DNA of 64,000 nt from positions 25,776 through 89,775 of the forward strand of contig JBMFOH010000003.1 of assembly GCA_049969715.1 (NCBI GenBank), in the 5' to 3' direction. The notes under the pieces are model-generated. The model saw nothing but the letters and a program-made list of their open reading frames with translations, did no database searches and was not told where the DNA came from. Shown here in pieces: positions 47,970 to 56,480 of this stretch; the first letter of the stretch is position 1, and the number at the start of each line of letters is the position of its first letter. This stretch comes from JBMFOH01 sp049969715 [NCBI: bacterium]. GTDB taxonomy: Bacteria; DUMJ01. Position numbers and translations under genes: made by a program.

Positions 47970-49249
47970 GAAGAGGTCTTTTTATTATATTGATGTCTAC
48001 ATTGATATTACTCTCTTCTACAGGGGTATTTGGAGCAGCACCTCCTAAACAGAGGGAGACAGTGTATAGCTTAAATGTTTGGGATGGCAAGGACTTTGCT
48101 TCTCCATTTTATCCGGCGAATATCAATACTATTTACGTTATGGCTGATTTTCAGAACGTATACTCTGTGAAAGAGACTCTAGTATATTATTGGCCAATAT
48201 CTCGTGAGTATATGGCAGATTGGGATAGTCTCAATAAAGACATAGGAGATACATTAGAGGTATTAAAAGGAGATAAGATTGTAGGCTCCTATAAAAAGGT
48301 GGATTACGTATTTTACTATCCAAAGGGATATTGGGGTGGAGATACCAAGCTTTATACTGGAGATACTGCTAGGGCTAAAAAGAAGGAGTATGATAAGGCA
48401 CTTGATAAGTATTGGAAGGATGTAGATGCCTATTATAAGGCTTATAATGAATACAATAAGGCAGTAGATGAATTCTATAAGAAGATCCAAGAAGGTAAAC
48501 CAGCCGGCAAGATTCCTCAAGAGCCTCAACAGCCTAAGGCTCCTACCTTCTACGTTACAGATATAAACAAGGCTTACGTTTTTAGCCTCCCTGCAGGTAC
48601 CTATACTATAAGGTTAAAGGATAAGGATGGAAAGATAGTCCCTGGTACAGTAAAGTCTCTCATTGCCTTTTCTCACCGAAGAGAGGGAATCGGGTATAAT
48701 ATTATCCCTGAGAGTAAGTGGACATACCCAGAAACTGCAGATGATGTAACTCAGATTATCTATCAGTACAAGCAGGGTGTCCTCTATTTCCAGCCATTTA
48801 CAGAATGGGAATTTAACGAGTTACAATATAATAAACTCTCAAATCCTCAGTCTGCAGGAAGGCCTGACAGATGGATATGGGTTCATATGCAGCCAGTTTC
48901 TAATGTGAGACTTGACATCTATACGGGAGGGAAATTGGTTGCTAGCGTTAGAGAAAGGCCCTACTATGTAGAGCAGGTACCTGGTTCTGCTTTAGGTTAT
49001 AATATAAAACTCCTAGATAGGAAAGAGAATCCTTATGGTATGGCTGATTTTACTGGTTTTAAATTTAGTGTTCCTCCTACAGGGGACTATAGATTGGTAG
49101 CTGTAGATAAGGATGGAAAGGTGATAGAGAATAGCGAAAGATACATAAGACCTATCATCTCTGGAGATGCAAAGAATATATTTATTGCTAGTTTTGGTCC
49201 ATTGGTAATTGGTTTATTAATCTATATATTTAGAAGAGTAGGAAGGTGA
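47966..49249 (+). CDS. Exported, C-terminally anchored protein of unknown function
   Basis: 427 residues from the ATG at 47966, chosen because it forms an ATGA overlap with the permease and has AAAGGAG ten bases upstream; an ATG at 47945 adds seven residues ahead of the signal peptide. Signal peptide about 1-25. A Lys/Tyr-rich coiled coil (about 128-180) and Pro/Gln linker separate two beta-rich halves. One C-terminal helix (SFGPLVIGLLIYIF) is followed by RRVGR, so the bulk faces outward. No family recognised. Obligate neighbour of the ABC pair, probably part of or cargo for that system. Confidence 0.7.
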   Translation: MRRGLFIILMSTLILLSSTGVFGAAPPKQRETVYSLNVWDGKDFASPFYPANINTIYVMADFQNVYSVKETLVYYWPISREYMADWDSLNKDIGDTLEVLKGDKIVGSYKKVDYVFYYPKGYWGGDTKLYTGDTARAKKKEYDKALDKYWKDVDAYYKAYNEYNKAVDEFYKKIQEGKPAGKIPQEPQQPKAPTFYVTDINKAYVFSLPAGTYTIRLKDKDGKIVPGTVKSLIAFSHRREGIGYNIIPESKWTYPETADDVTQIIYQYKQGVLYFQPFTEWEFNELQYNKLSNPQSAGRPDRWIWVHMQPVSNVRLDIYTGGKLVASVRERPYYVEQVPGSALGYNIKLLDRKENPYGMADFTGFKFSVPPTGDYRLVAVDKDGKVIENSERYIRPIISGDAKNIFIASFGPLVIGLLIYIFRRVGR

Positions 49250-49257
49250 TATAAGAA

Positions 49258-49650
49258 TTGATAGGAAGCTATTATTGGGGTACAGGAAGACGTAAAGAGG
49301 CAGTAGCGAGGGTAAGAATAGTAGAGGGAAACGGAAGGGTTATTATTAATGAGAAAGACCTAGAAATGTATTTCCCATTAGAGAAGTGGCAGACTAGTGT
49401 CCTTTCACCTTTTAAGGTTACTGGAACGGAAGGAAGATTTGATTGTTTTGTGAATGTAAAAGGCGGAGGAGTGAATGGTCAGGTTGAGGCTACTAGGCTT
49501 GGGATAGCTAGGGCTTTGGCTGAGTATAACCCTGACTTCCGTCCCCTATTAAAGGAACATGGACTACTTACCCGAGACCCTAGGGTGAAAGAGAGAAAGA
49601 AGTATGGACTCAAGAGAGCAAGAAAGGCTCCACAATTCTCCAAGAGATAA
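49258..49650 (+). CDS. rpsI: Ribosomal protein S9
   Basis: 30S protein whose C-terminal tail contacts P-site tRNA. It is 130 residues: [17 protein letters not shown] at the start, [19 protein letters not shown] in the middle, and the basic tail [14 protein letters not shown] start. The usual partner rplM (L13) is not upstream; an ABC exporter operon occupies that place. aroQ starts inside its 3' end. Confidence 0.96.
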   Translation: MIGSYYWGTGRRKEAVARVRIVEGNGRVIINEKDLEMYFPLEKWQTSVLSPFKVTGTEGRFDCFVNVKGGGVNGQVEATRLGIARALAEYNPDFRPLLKEHGLLTRDPRVKERKKYGLKRARKAPQFSKR

Positions 49651-50089
49651 TATTAGTATACTTGTAATAAATGGGCCTAATCTGAATAGATTAGGCCTTA
49701 GAGAGCCTGAAATCTATGGGAATGCCACCTTAGAAGATGTGGAGAACCTCTTAAAGGAGGAAGGTAATAAGCTAGGAGTAAGTTTGAGTTTTTTCCATTC
49801 TAATAGTGAAGGAAGTATAATAGATGCTATCCAACAGGCTAATAATAGATATGATGGGATAATAATAAATCCAGGGGCATACACACACTATAGTATAGCT
49901 ATAAGGGATGCTATCGCTGGAGAGAATATACCCACAGTAGAGGTCCATATCTCTAATATCTATAAGAGGGAAGAGTTTAGAAAGAATTCAGTAATAGCTC
50001 CAGTGGTAGTAGGCCAGATCTCAGGCTTTGGTATCTATGGCTATATACTGGCACTGTATGGGATTATTAATTATCTGAGGTGTAAATAG
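49604..50089 (+). CDS. aroQ: 3-dehydroquinate dehydratase, type II
   Basis: Third step of the shikimate pathway, feeding chorismate to the trp genes. It is 161 residues from ATG 49604. Core motifs: [52 protein letters not shown] (catalytic Tyr and His region), [15 protein letters not shown]. The ATG gives 17 residues before the usual N-terminus and overlaps rpsI by 47 nt; translation might instead begin near 49650 at a non-standard codon. The next gene starts GTG on its stop. Confidence 0.92.
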   Translation: MDSREQERLHNSPRDNISILVINGPNLNRLGLREPEIYGNATLEDVENLLKEEGNKLGVSLSFFHSNSEGSIIDAIQQANNRYDGIIINPGAYTHYSIAIRDAIAGENIPTVEVHISNIYKREEFRKNSVIAPVVVGQISGFGIYGYILALYGIINYLRCK

Positions 50090-51165
50090 TGAGTTATATA
50101 GAGCGAATAAATAGATTAAGAGAAGAAATTTCTAGAAACTATGATGGTTTTCTTATAATGAATCCGGTTAATCTAAGGTATCTTTTAGGGTTTAGAGGAG
50201 ATGCATCTGTTCTTCTCCTTACAGGAAATAAGACTCAATTTTTTGTAAATGAGATGTATTATGAGCAGGCAAAGAAGGATTGCAAAGATATAGAGATAAC
50301 CCCAACAGAAAGAGACTGGATAGAGGTTATAGCTAAAAGTGTAAATAGGGGAAAAATAAAGAGATTGGCATTTGAATCTGATATAAGTTTTTCTACGTAT
50401 AAGAAATTGGCAACCTTTCTAAACGGGATAGATTTGGTTCCAGCCGAGGATATTATCACCTCCCTTAGGATTAAAAAGGATGATGAAGAGATTGCCTGTA
50501 TAAAAAAAGCGGCTGAGATTGCTGACCTGGCTTTTATGCATCTTAAGACTGTGATAAAGCCCGGAATTAGAGAGCAGGACTTGGTAGCTGAATTTGAGTA
50601 TTTTATAAGAAAGAAAGGCAGTAGGACTAGTTTTGAACCCATTATACTTTTTGGAGATAACTCAAGTCTTCCCCATGGAGTCTCTAGTAGCAGGGAGATA
50701 AAGAGCAAGGGTATACTCCTTATAGATTACGGGGCTATGTATAACGGCTACTGTTCTGATGCTACTAGAACTGTACATTTAGGGAAACCTGCAAAAGAGG
50801 ACATAAGATTGTATAATATAGTATTGAAGGCACAAGAGGAAGCAGAATCTGTTATAAAGCCTGGCATTTCTGCTAGAGAGATAGATAAAACTGCTAGAGA
50901 TGTTATAGCTAAAGAGGGATTTGGCAATAGGTTTATTCATACTACTGGACATGGTGTGGGTTTAGAGATACATGAGCCTCCAAGGATAAGTATAGATGAT
51001 AACACCATCATTGAGAAAGGGATGGTAATAACAATAGAACCAGGCATATATCTAGAAGGATACGGTGGAATAAGGATAGAGGACCTTGTGCTTGTTACAG
51101 AGAAAGGAGTAGAGGTTTTGACAAAGATAGGAAAAGATTTCGAGTTTAGAGGAGGGACCTTATGA
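50089..51165 (+). CDS. pepP: Xaa-Pro aminopeptidase (M24 family)
   Basis: Cytoplasmic dimetal peptidase releasing N-terminal residues before proline. It is 358 residues. A creatinase-like N-terminal domain (1-125) precedes the pita-bread fold with metal ligands in [53 protein letters not shown] start. Overlaps efp by four nt (ATGA). The aroQ-pepP-efp order is conserved in Firmicutes. Confidence 0.94.
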   Translation: MSYIERINRLREEISRNYDGFLIMNPVNLRYLLGFRGDASVLLLTGNKTQFFVNEMYYEQAKKDCKDIEITPTERDWIEVIAKSVNRGKIKRLAFESDISFSTYKKLATFLNGIDLVPAEDIITSLRIKKDDEEIACIKKAAEIADLAFMHLKTVIKPGIREQDLVAEFEYFIRKKGSRTSFEPIILFGDNSSLPHGVSSSREIKSKGILLIDYGAMYNGYCSDATRTVHLGKPAKEDIRLYNIVLKAQEEAESVIKPGISAREIDKTARDVIAKEGFGNRFIHTTGHGVGLEIHEPPRISIDDNTIIEKGMVITIEPGIYLEGYGGIRIEDLVLVTEKGVEVLTKIGKDFEFRGGTL

Positions 51166-51725
51166 TATCTACCAATGATTTTAGACCTGGAATGACCGTA
51201 GAGATAGATGGAGAGATATATGAGGTGGTAGAGTTTCTACATGTCAAACCTGGAAAGGGTTCTGCATTTGTGAGAACAAAGTTGAAAAATATAAAAACCC
51301 AGTCGGTTATTGAACGTAACTTTAGAGCTGGAGAAAAGTTCCCTAGAGCCATATTGGAAAGAAGGGAGATGCAGTATCTATACAATCAGGATGATGTATA
51401 CTTCTTTATGGATACCACAACTTATGAGCAGGTAAGTCTTCCTAAGGAAACAGTAGGAGATGCTGTAAAGTTTTTGAAAGAAAATATCAATGTCTATGTA
51501 GTTTTTCACAATAATGCCCCTATAGGAATAGAACTTCCCATTACAGTGGAACTTGAGGTGATAAATACGGAGCCTGGTTTTAGAGGGGATACCGTTACTG
51601 GAGGTAGTAAGCCAGCTACTCTCGAAACAGGTGCTGTTATTCAGGTTCCGTTATTTGTTAATGTAGGTGATATAATAAAGATAGATACGCGTACTGGCGA
51701 ATACCTGGAACGGGTAAATAAATAG
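51162..51725 (+). CDS. efp: Elongation factor P
   Basis: Rescues ribosomes stalled on polyproline. It is 187 residues and three beta-barrels. The loop that reaches the peptidyl-transferase centre reads [12 protein letters not shown], with the tip Lys at position 32. The C-terminal [19 protein letters not shown] is typical. Any Lys-modifying enzyme is not in the window. ATG overlaps the pepP stop. Confidence 0.97.
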   Translation: MISTNDFRPGMTVEIDGEIYEVVEFLHVKPGKGSAFVRTKLKNIKTQSVIERNFRAGEKFPRAILERREMQYLYNQDDVYFFMDTTTYEQVSLPKETVGDAVKFLKENINVYVVFHNNAPIGIELPITVELEVINTEPGFRGDTVTGGSKPATLETGAVIQVPLFVNVGDIIKIDTRTGEYLERVNK

Positions 51726-51741
51726 GAGGAATAGAATAGTT

Positions 51742-52089
51742 ATGAGTAGCCTAATGGATAAGATCGATGTTCTCAAGTCGTTGGGGGAGAATGCAACCTT
51801 CTCAGATATAATTCGTGCCTTTGAGGCGGTAGAAGAAGAGATCAATGTAATCAAGCTCACCTTAGATAATATAAAGGAAAGACTTGATGCCATTGATGCT
51901 GATCTAACTGCTCTAGAGAATGCTGTCTATGGAGAGATAGAGATAGAGTGTCCAGAGTGTCATGTTCCTTTTACCCTCTCTCTTGAGGAGATTCCTGAAA
52001 ATAATACTGTGGAGGTTGAATGTCCCAATTGCCATAGTGTTTTTACTGTAGACCTTGGGAATTGGGATATTGATAGCACAGATGATTGA
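51742..52089 (+). CDS. Zinc-ribbon protein, CD1247-like
   Basis: 115 residues. An N-terminal helical region (MDKIDVLKSLGENATFSDI) is followed by a coiled coil to about residue 65, then a zinc ribbon with CPEC and CPNC. The C-terminus is acidic. This architecture is found near efp or accB in Firmicutes-like clusters; function unknown. AGGAGG precedes the ATG. It overlaps accB by eight nt. Confidence 0.75.
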   Translation: MSSLMDKIDVLKSLGENATFSDIIRAFEAVEEEINVIKLTLDNIKERLDAIDADLTALENAVYGEIEIECPECHVPFTLSLEEIPENNTVEVECPNCHSVFTVDLGNWDIDSTDD

Positions 52090-52537
52090 TGTTGAACTGA
52101 TTAGAAAACTCGTAGATATAGTAAGTCATTCTGATATAGACGAGCTTAAGGTTGGAGATAAAGATATTCGAGTGACTATTAAAAAATCAACTTTAGAGAA
52201 AGGGCATATCGTTTACGAAACTAAGAAAGAGACAGAAGAGGCTTTAAAAGATAAGCCTCAAGATTATGAGAAACCGAAGGAGGAGGGGATCTTCATCACC
52301 TCTCCTATAGTAGGTACATTTTATAGGTCTCCTAGTCCAGGAGCCCCACCATTTGTAGACATAGATGACGAGATAAGGGTAGGACAGACTATATGCATAA
52401 TAGAAGCTATGAAGCTTATGAATGAAGTAAAGTCAGATTATAACGGAATAGTAAAAGAGATATTGGTAGAAAACGGGGAACCTGTAGAGTATGGGCAGCC
52501 TCTTTTCCTCATTGAGCCTATAGAGGAAGTTAGCTGA
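52082..52537 (+). CDS. accB: Biotin carboxyl carrier protein of acetyl-CoA carboxylase
   Basis: 151 residues from ATG 52082, which aligns with the usual start (IDVELIRKLVDIV); a longer frame opens nine codons earlier within the upstream gene. The biotinyl domain has EAMKLMNEV with biotinylated Lys111, preceded by a linker (KPQDYEKPKEEG) and SPIVGTFYRSPSPGAPPFV. Directly abuts accC. accA and accD are not in the window. Confidence 0.95.
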   Translation: MIDVELIRKLVDIVSHSDIDELKVGDKDIRVTIKKSTLEKGHIVYETKKETEEALKDKPQDYEKPKEEGIFITSPIVGTFYRSPSPGAPPFVDIDDEIRVGQTICIIEAMKLMNEVKSDYNGIVKEILVENGEPVEYGQPLFLIEPIEEVS

Positions 52538-53884
52538 ATGTTCCGGAAGGTGCTTATAGCTAATAGGGGAGAGATAGCTCTTAGAATCTTGAGAGCCTGT
52601 AGGTCATTAGGTATAAAGACCGTATTAGTTTTTTCCGAAGCTGATAGGTATTCATTGGGTGTAAGGTATGCAGATGAGGCGTTCTGTATAGGACCTCCAC
52701 AGGCAAGTAGAAGTTACTTGAATGTTCCAAATATTATAGCTGCTGCTGAAATCTCTGGGGCAGATGCTATACATCCTGGCTATGGATTCTTGGCAGAAAA
52801 TGCTGATTTTGCCGAGGTATGTGAGAGCTGTGGGATAAAGTTTATAGGTCCATCTTCCAGCGTGATATCCCTTATGGGGGATAAGATAGCTGCCCGTAAG
52901 GTTATGAATGAGGCTGGAATTCCTGTAATTCCAGGGACGTTTTCCCCTGTGAAGGATGAGAAAGAGGCATTTTCTATAGCTAAGGATATCGGTTATCCTC
53001 TTATTATAAAAGCTGCCGGTGGAGGTGGTGGTAGAGGGATGAGGATAGTAAGGAATGACGAAACTCTTAAAGGAGCACTAATGGTGGCTAGAAATGAGGC
53101 AGAGGCAGCTTTTAATAATGGAGCTATATATATAGAAAAGTATATAGAGGGGGCAAGACATATCGAGGTCCAGGTACTTGGAGACGGAAAAGGAAACGTT
53201 GTTCACTTCTTTGAAAGAGATTGTTCTATCCAACGTAGACATCAGAAGCTTATAGAAGAAAGCCCTGCTGTGGGTCTATCGCAGAATGTGAAAGAACAAC
53301 TCCTAAAAGCTGCAGTTAAAGGTGCCTCAGCGATAAACTATGAAGGGGTAGGAACATTGGAGTTTCTGGTAGATAAGAATAACAACTTCTACTTTATGGA
53401 GATGAATACTAGGATCCAGGTAGAGCATCCTGTGACAGAGATGATTACAGGTCATGACCTAGTTAAATATCAGATCTTGGTGGCAAGTGGGGAAGGTCTG
53501 CCGGTAAAACAGAACGATATCGTTCAGAGAGGACATGCTATAGAGTGTCGAATAAACTCTGAAGACCCATCTAATAACTTCTTACCAAGTACAGGCATAT
53601 TAAAGCTGTTTTCCCTTCCTGGAGGACCAGGAATAAGGTTAGACTCTGCCATCTATAATAATATGGAGATCCTACCCTACTATGACTCATTACTTGCTAA
53701 GCTCATCTCTTGGGGATTGACAAGAGAGGAAGCTATTTCCCGTATGAGAAATGCACTAGAAGAGTTCTTGATAGAGGGAGTGGTTACTACTATACCACTA
53801 TATCTTCAGATTATGAGCGATGAAGATTATATAGCAGGGAATCTCTCAATTAATTTCTTAGAGGAAAGGAGATTTCCAAGATAA
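52538..53884 (+). CDS. accC: Acetyl-CoA carboxylase biotin carboxylase subunit
   Basis: ATP-dependent carboxylation of biotin on AccB, first committed step of fatty-acid synthesis. It is 448 residues. ATP-grasp with KAAGGGGGRGMR, HIEVQVLGDGKGNVVHFFERDCS (quoted in part: HIEVQVLGDGKG), MNTRIQVEHPVTEM, and the N-terminal KVLIANRGEIALRILRA. A length of about 450 fits stand-alone AccC rather than pyruvate carboxylase, and adjacency to accB agrees. Confidence 0.96.
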   Translation: MFRKVLIANRGEIALRILRACRSLGIKTVLVFSEADRYSLGVRYADEAFCIGPPQASRSYLNVPNIIAAAEISGADAIHPGYGFLAENADFAEVCESCGIKFIGPSSSVISLMGDKIAARKVMNEAGIPVIPGTFSPVKDEKEAFSIAKDIGYPLIIKAAGGGGGRGMRIVRNDETLKGALMVARNEAEAAFNNGAIYIEKYIEGARHIEVQVLGDGKGNVVHFFERDCSIQRRHQKLIEESPAVGLSQNVKEQLLKAAVKGASAINYEGVGTLEFLVDKNNNFYFMEMNTRIQVEHPVTEMITGHDLVKYQILVASGEGLPVKQNDIVQRGHAIECRINSEDPSNNFLPSTGILKLFSLPGGPGIRLDSAIYNNMEILPYYDSLLAKLISWGLTREEAISRMRNALEEFLIEGVVTTIPLYLQIMSDEDYIAGNLSINFLEERRFPR

Positions 53885-54246
53885 TGGAAGAGGTAAGATT
53901 AGAGATATCACCAAGTGTTATTGTTTCTATTGCTAGTAAAGCGGCTATGGAAGTTAAAGGGGTGTATGGCTTAGAAGGTGGTGGTAATGTGCCTTTGTGG
54001 CGTAGGCCTCAACCTCATGGAGTGAAGGTAGAAATTTCTAAAGACAAGGTAAAGTTAGAACTCTACATAATAGCTGAGGAAGGATACTATTTGCCAGAGG
54101 TCGGACTTAATCTTCAGGAACATATAAAGGAAGAAGTTGAAAGGGTTACAGGGATGGGGGTAGAGAAGATCGACGTATACATTCAAGGTATTCACTTTTC
54201 TAAGTCTACAGATTCAAAAGGAGTAGGAGAGGATGGAACAGTATAA
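53884..54246 (+). CDS. Asp23/Gls24 family envelope-stress protein
   Basis: 120 residues. EVRLEISPSVIVSIASKAAMEVKGVYGL (start EVRLEISPSVIVSIASKA) and the alternating GVKVEISKDKVKLELYI pattern define the family, often placed just after accC. Members associate with the membrane in cell-wall stress; the precise role is unknown. Shares one base with the accC stop and overlaps the next gene by 14 nt. nusB, usual next in this cluster, is absent. Confidence 0.88.
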   Translation: MEEVRLEISPSVIVSIASKAAMEVKGVYGLEGGGNVPLWRRPQPHGVKVEISKDKVKLELYIIAEEGYYLPEVGLNLQEHIKEEVERVTGMGVEKIDVYIQGIHFSKSTDSKGVGEDGTV

Positions 54247-54700
54247 GGTAAGAAAGGCTAAATTATATGATGTGCCAGAGATTCAACAGTTAATAAATGT
54301 ATATGCTAAAGAAGGTAAGATGCTTCCTAGGTCTCTCAATGAGCTCTATGAGAATATAAGAGACTACTGGGTTGTTACCCTTGGAGATGCAGAGATTGTT
54401 GGTTGTTGTGCATTACATCCTGTATGGGAAGATATAGGAGAGGTAAGGTCCCTTGCAATAAAAGAGCCTCATACAGGTAAAGGATTGGCAAAGAAGTTAG
54501 TAGAACTTTGCCTTAAAGATGCTAGCGAGCTTTCACTAAAGAAGGTCTTTGCTCTCACTTTTATCCCTGAATTTTTCGTTAAGCTTGGATTTATCCAGGT
54601 CCCTAAGGAGGAACTTCCCCATAAAGTATGGAACGATTGTATAAGGTGCATATATTTTCCTAACTGTAATGAAGTAGCTGTAATTCACGAGATAAAATAG
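54233..54700 (+). CDS. GNAT N-acetyltransferase, ArgA-like
   Basis: 155 residues. Acetyl-CoA motif A is EVRSLAIKEPHTGKGLAKKLVE (R-x-x-G-x-G/A modified to HTGKGLA). IQQLINVYAKEGKMLPRSLNELYENI and the terminal CIRCIYFPNCNEVAV resemble short-form N-acetylglutamate synthase (single-domain ArgA), which starts arginine synthesis. A broader acetyltransferase role remains possible. Overlaps the Asp23 gene by 14 nt. Confidence 0.8.
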   Translation: MEQYKVRKAKLYDVPEIQQLINVYAKEGKMLPRSLNELYENIRDYWVVTLGDAEIVGCCALHPVWEDIGEVRSLAIKEPHTGKGLAKKLVELCLKDASELSLKKVFALTFIPEFFVKLGFIQVPKEELPHKVWNDCIRCIYFPNCNEVAVIHEIK

Positions 54701-54710
54701 GAGGAAGAAT

Positions 54711-55511
54711 ATGGAGATTCCAAAGGCAGAGATAGGTGTTTTTGGTGGTTCTGGTTTTTATTCCTTCTTAGATAACCTTAAACCATATACAGTTGAGACG
54801 CCTTATGGTGCTCCTAGTTCACAGGTAATGATAGGAGAGATCGATGGACGTAAGGTTGCTTTTATTCCGAGACACGGGGAACGTCATCAGTACCCTCCTC
54901 ATAAGGTAAACTATAGGGCAAACCTCTATGCATTTAAGTCTATTGGAGTAGAAAGGGTTATAGGTCCATGTGCTAGTGGGAGTTTGAAGCCAGAAATAAA
55001 GCCAGGGGATTTTGTTATTTGTGACCAGTTTGTAAATCTAACAAATGGACGAAATGATACATTCTATGATGGGCCGATTACTACGCATATAAGCACTGCA
55101 GATCCGTACTGTCCACAACTGAGAGAAATTGCTATTAGGTCGTGTGAAAATTTAGGGCTTTCCTACTATCCCAACGGTACGGTAGTTGTTATTCAGGGTC
55201 CAAGATTTAGCACTAGAGCTGAGAGTAAATGGTTTAGGAGCCTTGGATGGGATGTAATAAATATGACCCAATATCCTGAGGTAGTATTAGCTAGAGAACT
55301 AGCTATGTGTTACCTTAATATATCTTTGATTACAGATTATGATACTGGGGTTGAGGGAGACCCTAATATAATGCCAGTAACCCACGATGAGGTTCTAAGA
55401 ATATTTGAGAAGAATATAGGAAGATTGAAGGAACTGATAGTAGAGATCATTAGGAATATTCCCGAAGAGAGAAATTGCCCTTGTCCTCACATATTAGAGG
55501 GTGCAAGATGA
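54711..55511 (+). CDS. mtnP: 5'-methylthioadenosine phosphorylase
   Basis: Converts methylthioadenosine, the waste of polyamine synthesis, to adenine and methylthioribose-1-phosphate. It is 266 residues. GVFGGSGFYSF, IPRHGERHQYPPHKVNYRAN and VIQGPRFSTRAES match MTAP; it can also accept 5'-deoxyadenosine or inosine in some organisms. AGGAGG precedes the ATG. Overlaps mtnA by four nt (ATGA), so the two steps are translationally coupled. Confidence 0.92.
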   Translation: MEIPKAEIGVFGGSGFYSFLDNLKPYTVETPYGAPSSQVMIGEIDGRKVAFIPRHGERHQYPPHKVNYRANLYAFKSIGVERVIGPCASGSLKPEIKPGDFVICDQFVNLTNGRNDTFYDGPITTHISTADPYCPQLREIAIRSCENLGLSYYPNGTVVVIQGPRFSTRAESKWFRSLGWDVINMTQYPEVVLARELAMCYLNISLITDYDTGVEGDPNIMPVTHDEVLRIFEKNIGRLKELIVEIIRNIPEERNCPCPHILEGAR

Positions 55512-56476
55512 AGCCAGTATGGTGGAAAGATGACTATCTATATTACATAGATCAGAGAAGGCTCCCAGAGGAGCTAGTGATTGAAAAGACAAGAGATTAC
55601 AATATAGTAGCTGAGGCTATAAAGGAGTTAGCTATAAGAGGAGCTCCTGCTATTGGTATAGCTGCTGCATATGGGATTGTATTGGCTAGGCTTCAGAATA
55701 AAGATATAGAAGAAGCAGCCAAGGTTCTTAAGATGACTCGTCCCACAGCGATAAATCTTTTTTGGGCTATAGATAGAATGATGAATCTTCAGGATAGGTC
55801 ATTTCAGTCACTTCTTGAAGAGGCCATTAAGATAGAAAGGGAAGATGAAGAGATAAACTATGATATAGCTATTTTAGGGGCTCAGTTAATCCATAAAGAT
55901 AGTGTTGTCTTGACTCACTGTAATGCTGGAGGTTTGGCTACAAGTGGTTATGGAACTGCTCTAGGGATAATTAAAAAGGGATGGGAGGAGGGAAGGATTA
56001 AAGAGGTATTAGTAGATGAAACTCGTCCCCTCCTTCAAGGTGCAAGACTAACTGCCTGGGAACTCCAAGAAGCAGGTATACCTTATAAGATTATTACTGA
56101 TAATACTGCAGGTTTTATGATGGAGTTAGGTAGGATATCTAGTATAGTGGTAGGGGCAGATAGAATAGCAGGTAATGGCGATGTAGCCAATAAGATAGGT
56201 ACATGCAGTTTAGCCATTATAGCTAGAAGGTTTGATATCCCATTTATAGTTGCTGCTCCTACTACTAGCTTCGATTGGAGTATCATCAAAGGCGATGATA
56301 TCCCTATAGAAGAGAGAAAAGAAGAAGAGGTACTCTCCTTTGTAGGAAGGAAATTCACTCCTTCTGGGGCAAGAGCTATAAACTTTGCCTTTGACATAAC
56401 TCCAGCAGAACTAATTACAGCTATTGTCTGTGAGGCTGGTGTTCTTAAGCCTCCATTCATTATTAGAAATTGCTAG
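55508..56476 (+). CDS. mtnA: Methylthioribose-1-phosphate isomerase
   Basis: Converts methylthioribose-1-P to methylthioribulose-1-P. It is 322 residues from ATG 55508, chosen for its overlap with mtnP and GAGGG upstream. Conserved RGAPAIGIAAAYG, catalytic Cys in LTHCNAGGLATSGYGTALG and catalytic Asp in GADRIAGNGDVANKIGT. It is not an eIF2B-like initiation factor because of these residues. The usual next genes (mtnB, C, D, E) are missing. It ends four bases before the convergent nucleotidyltransferase gene with no terminator hairpin between. Confidence 0.94.
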   Translation: MKPVWWKDDYLYYIDQRRLPEELVIEKTRDYNIVAEAIKELAIRGAPAIGIAAAYGIVLARLQNKDIEEAAKVLKMTRPTAINLFWAIDRMMNLQDRSFQSLLEEAIKIEREDEEINYDIAILGAQLIHKDSVVLTHCNAGGLATSGYGTALGIIKKGWEEGRIKEVLVDETRPLLQGARLTAWELQEAGIPYKIITDNTAGFMMELGRISSIVVGADRIAGNGDVANKIGTCSLAIIARRFDIPFIVAAPTTSFDWSIIKGDDIPIEERKEEEVLSFVGRKFTPSGARAINFAFDITPAELITAIVCEAGVLKPPFIIRNC

Positions 56477-56480
56477 AGTT

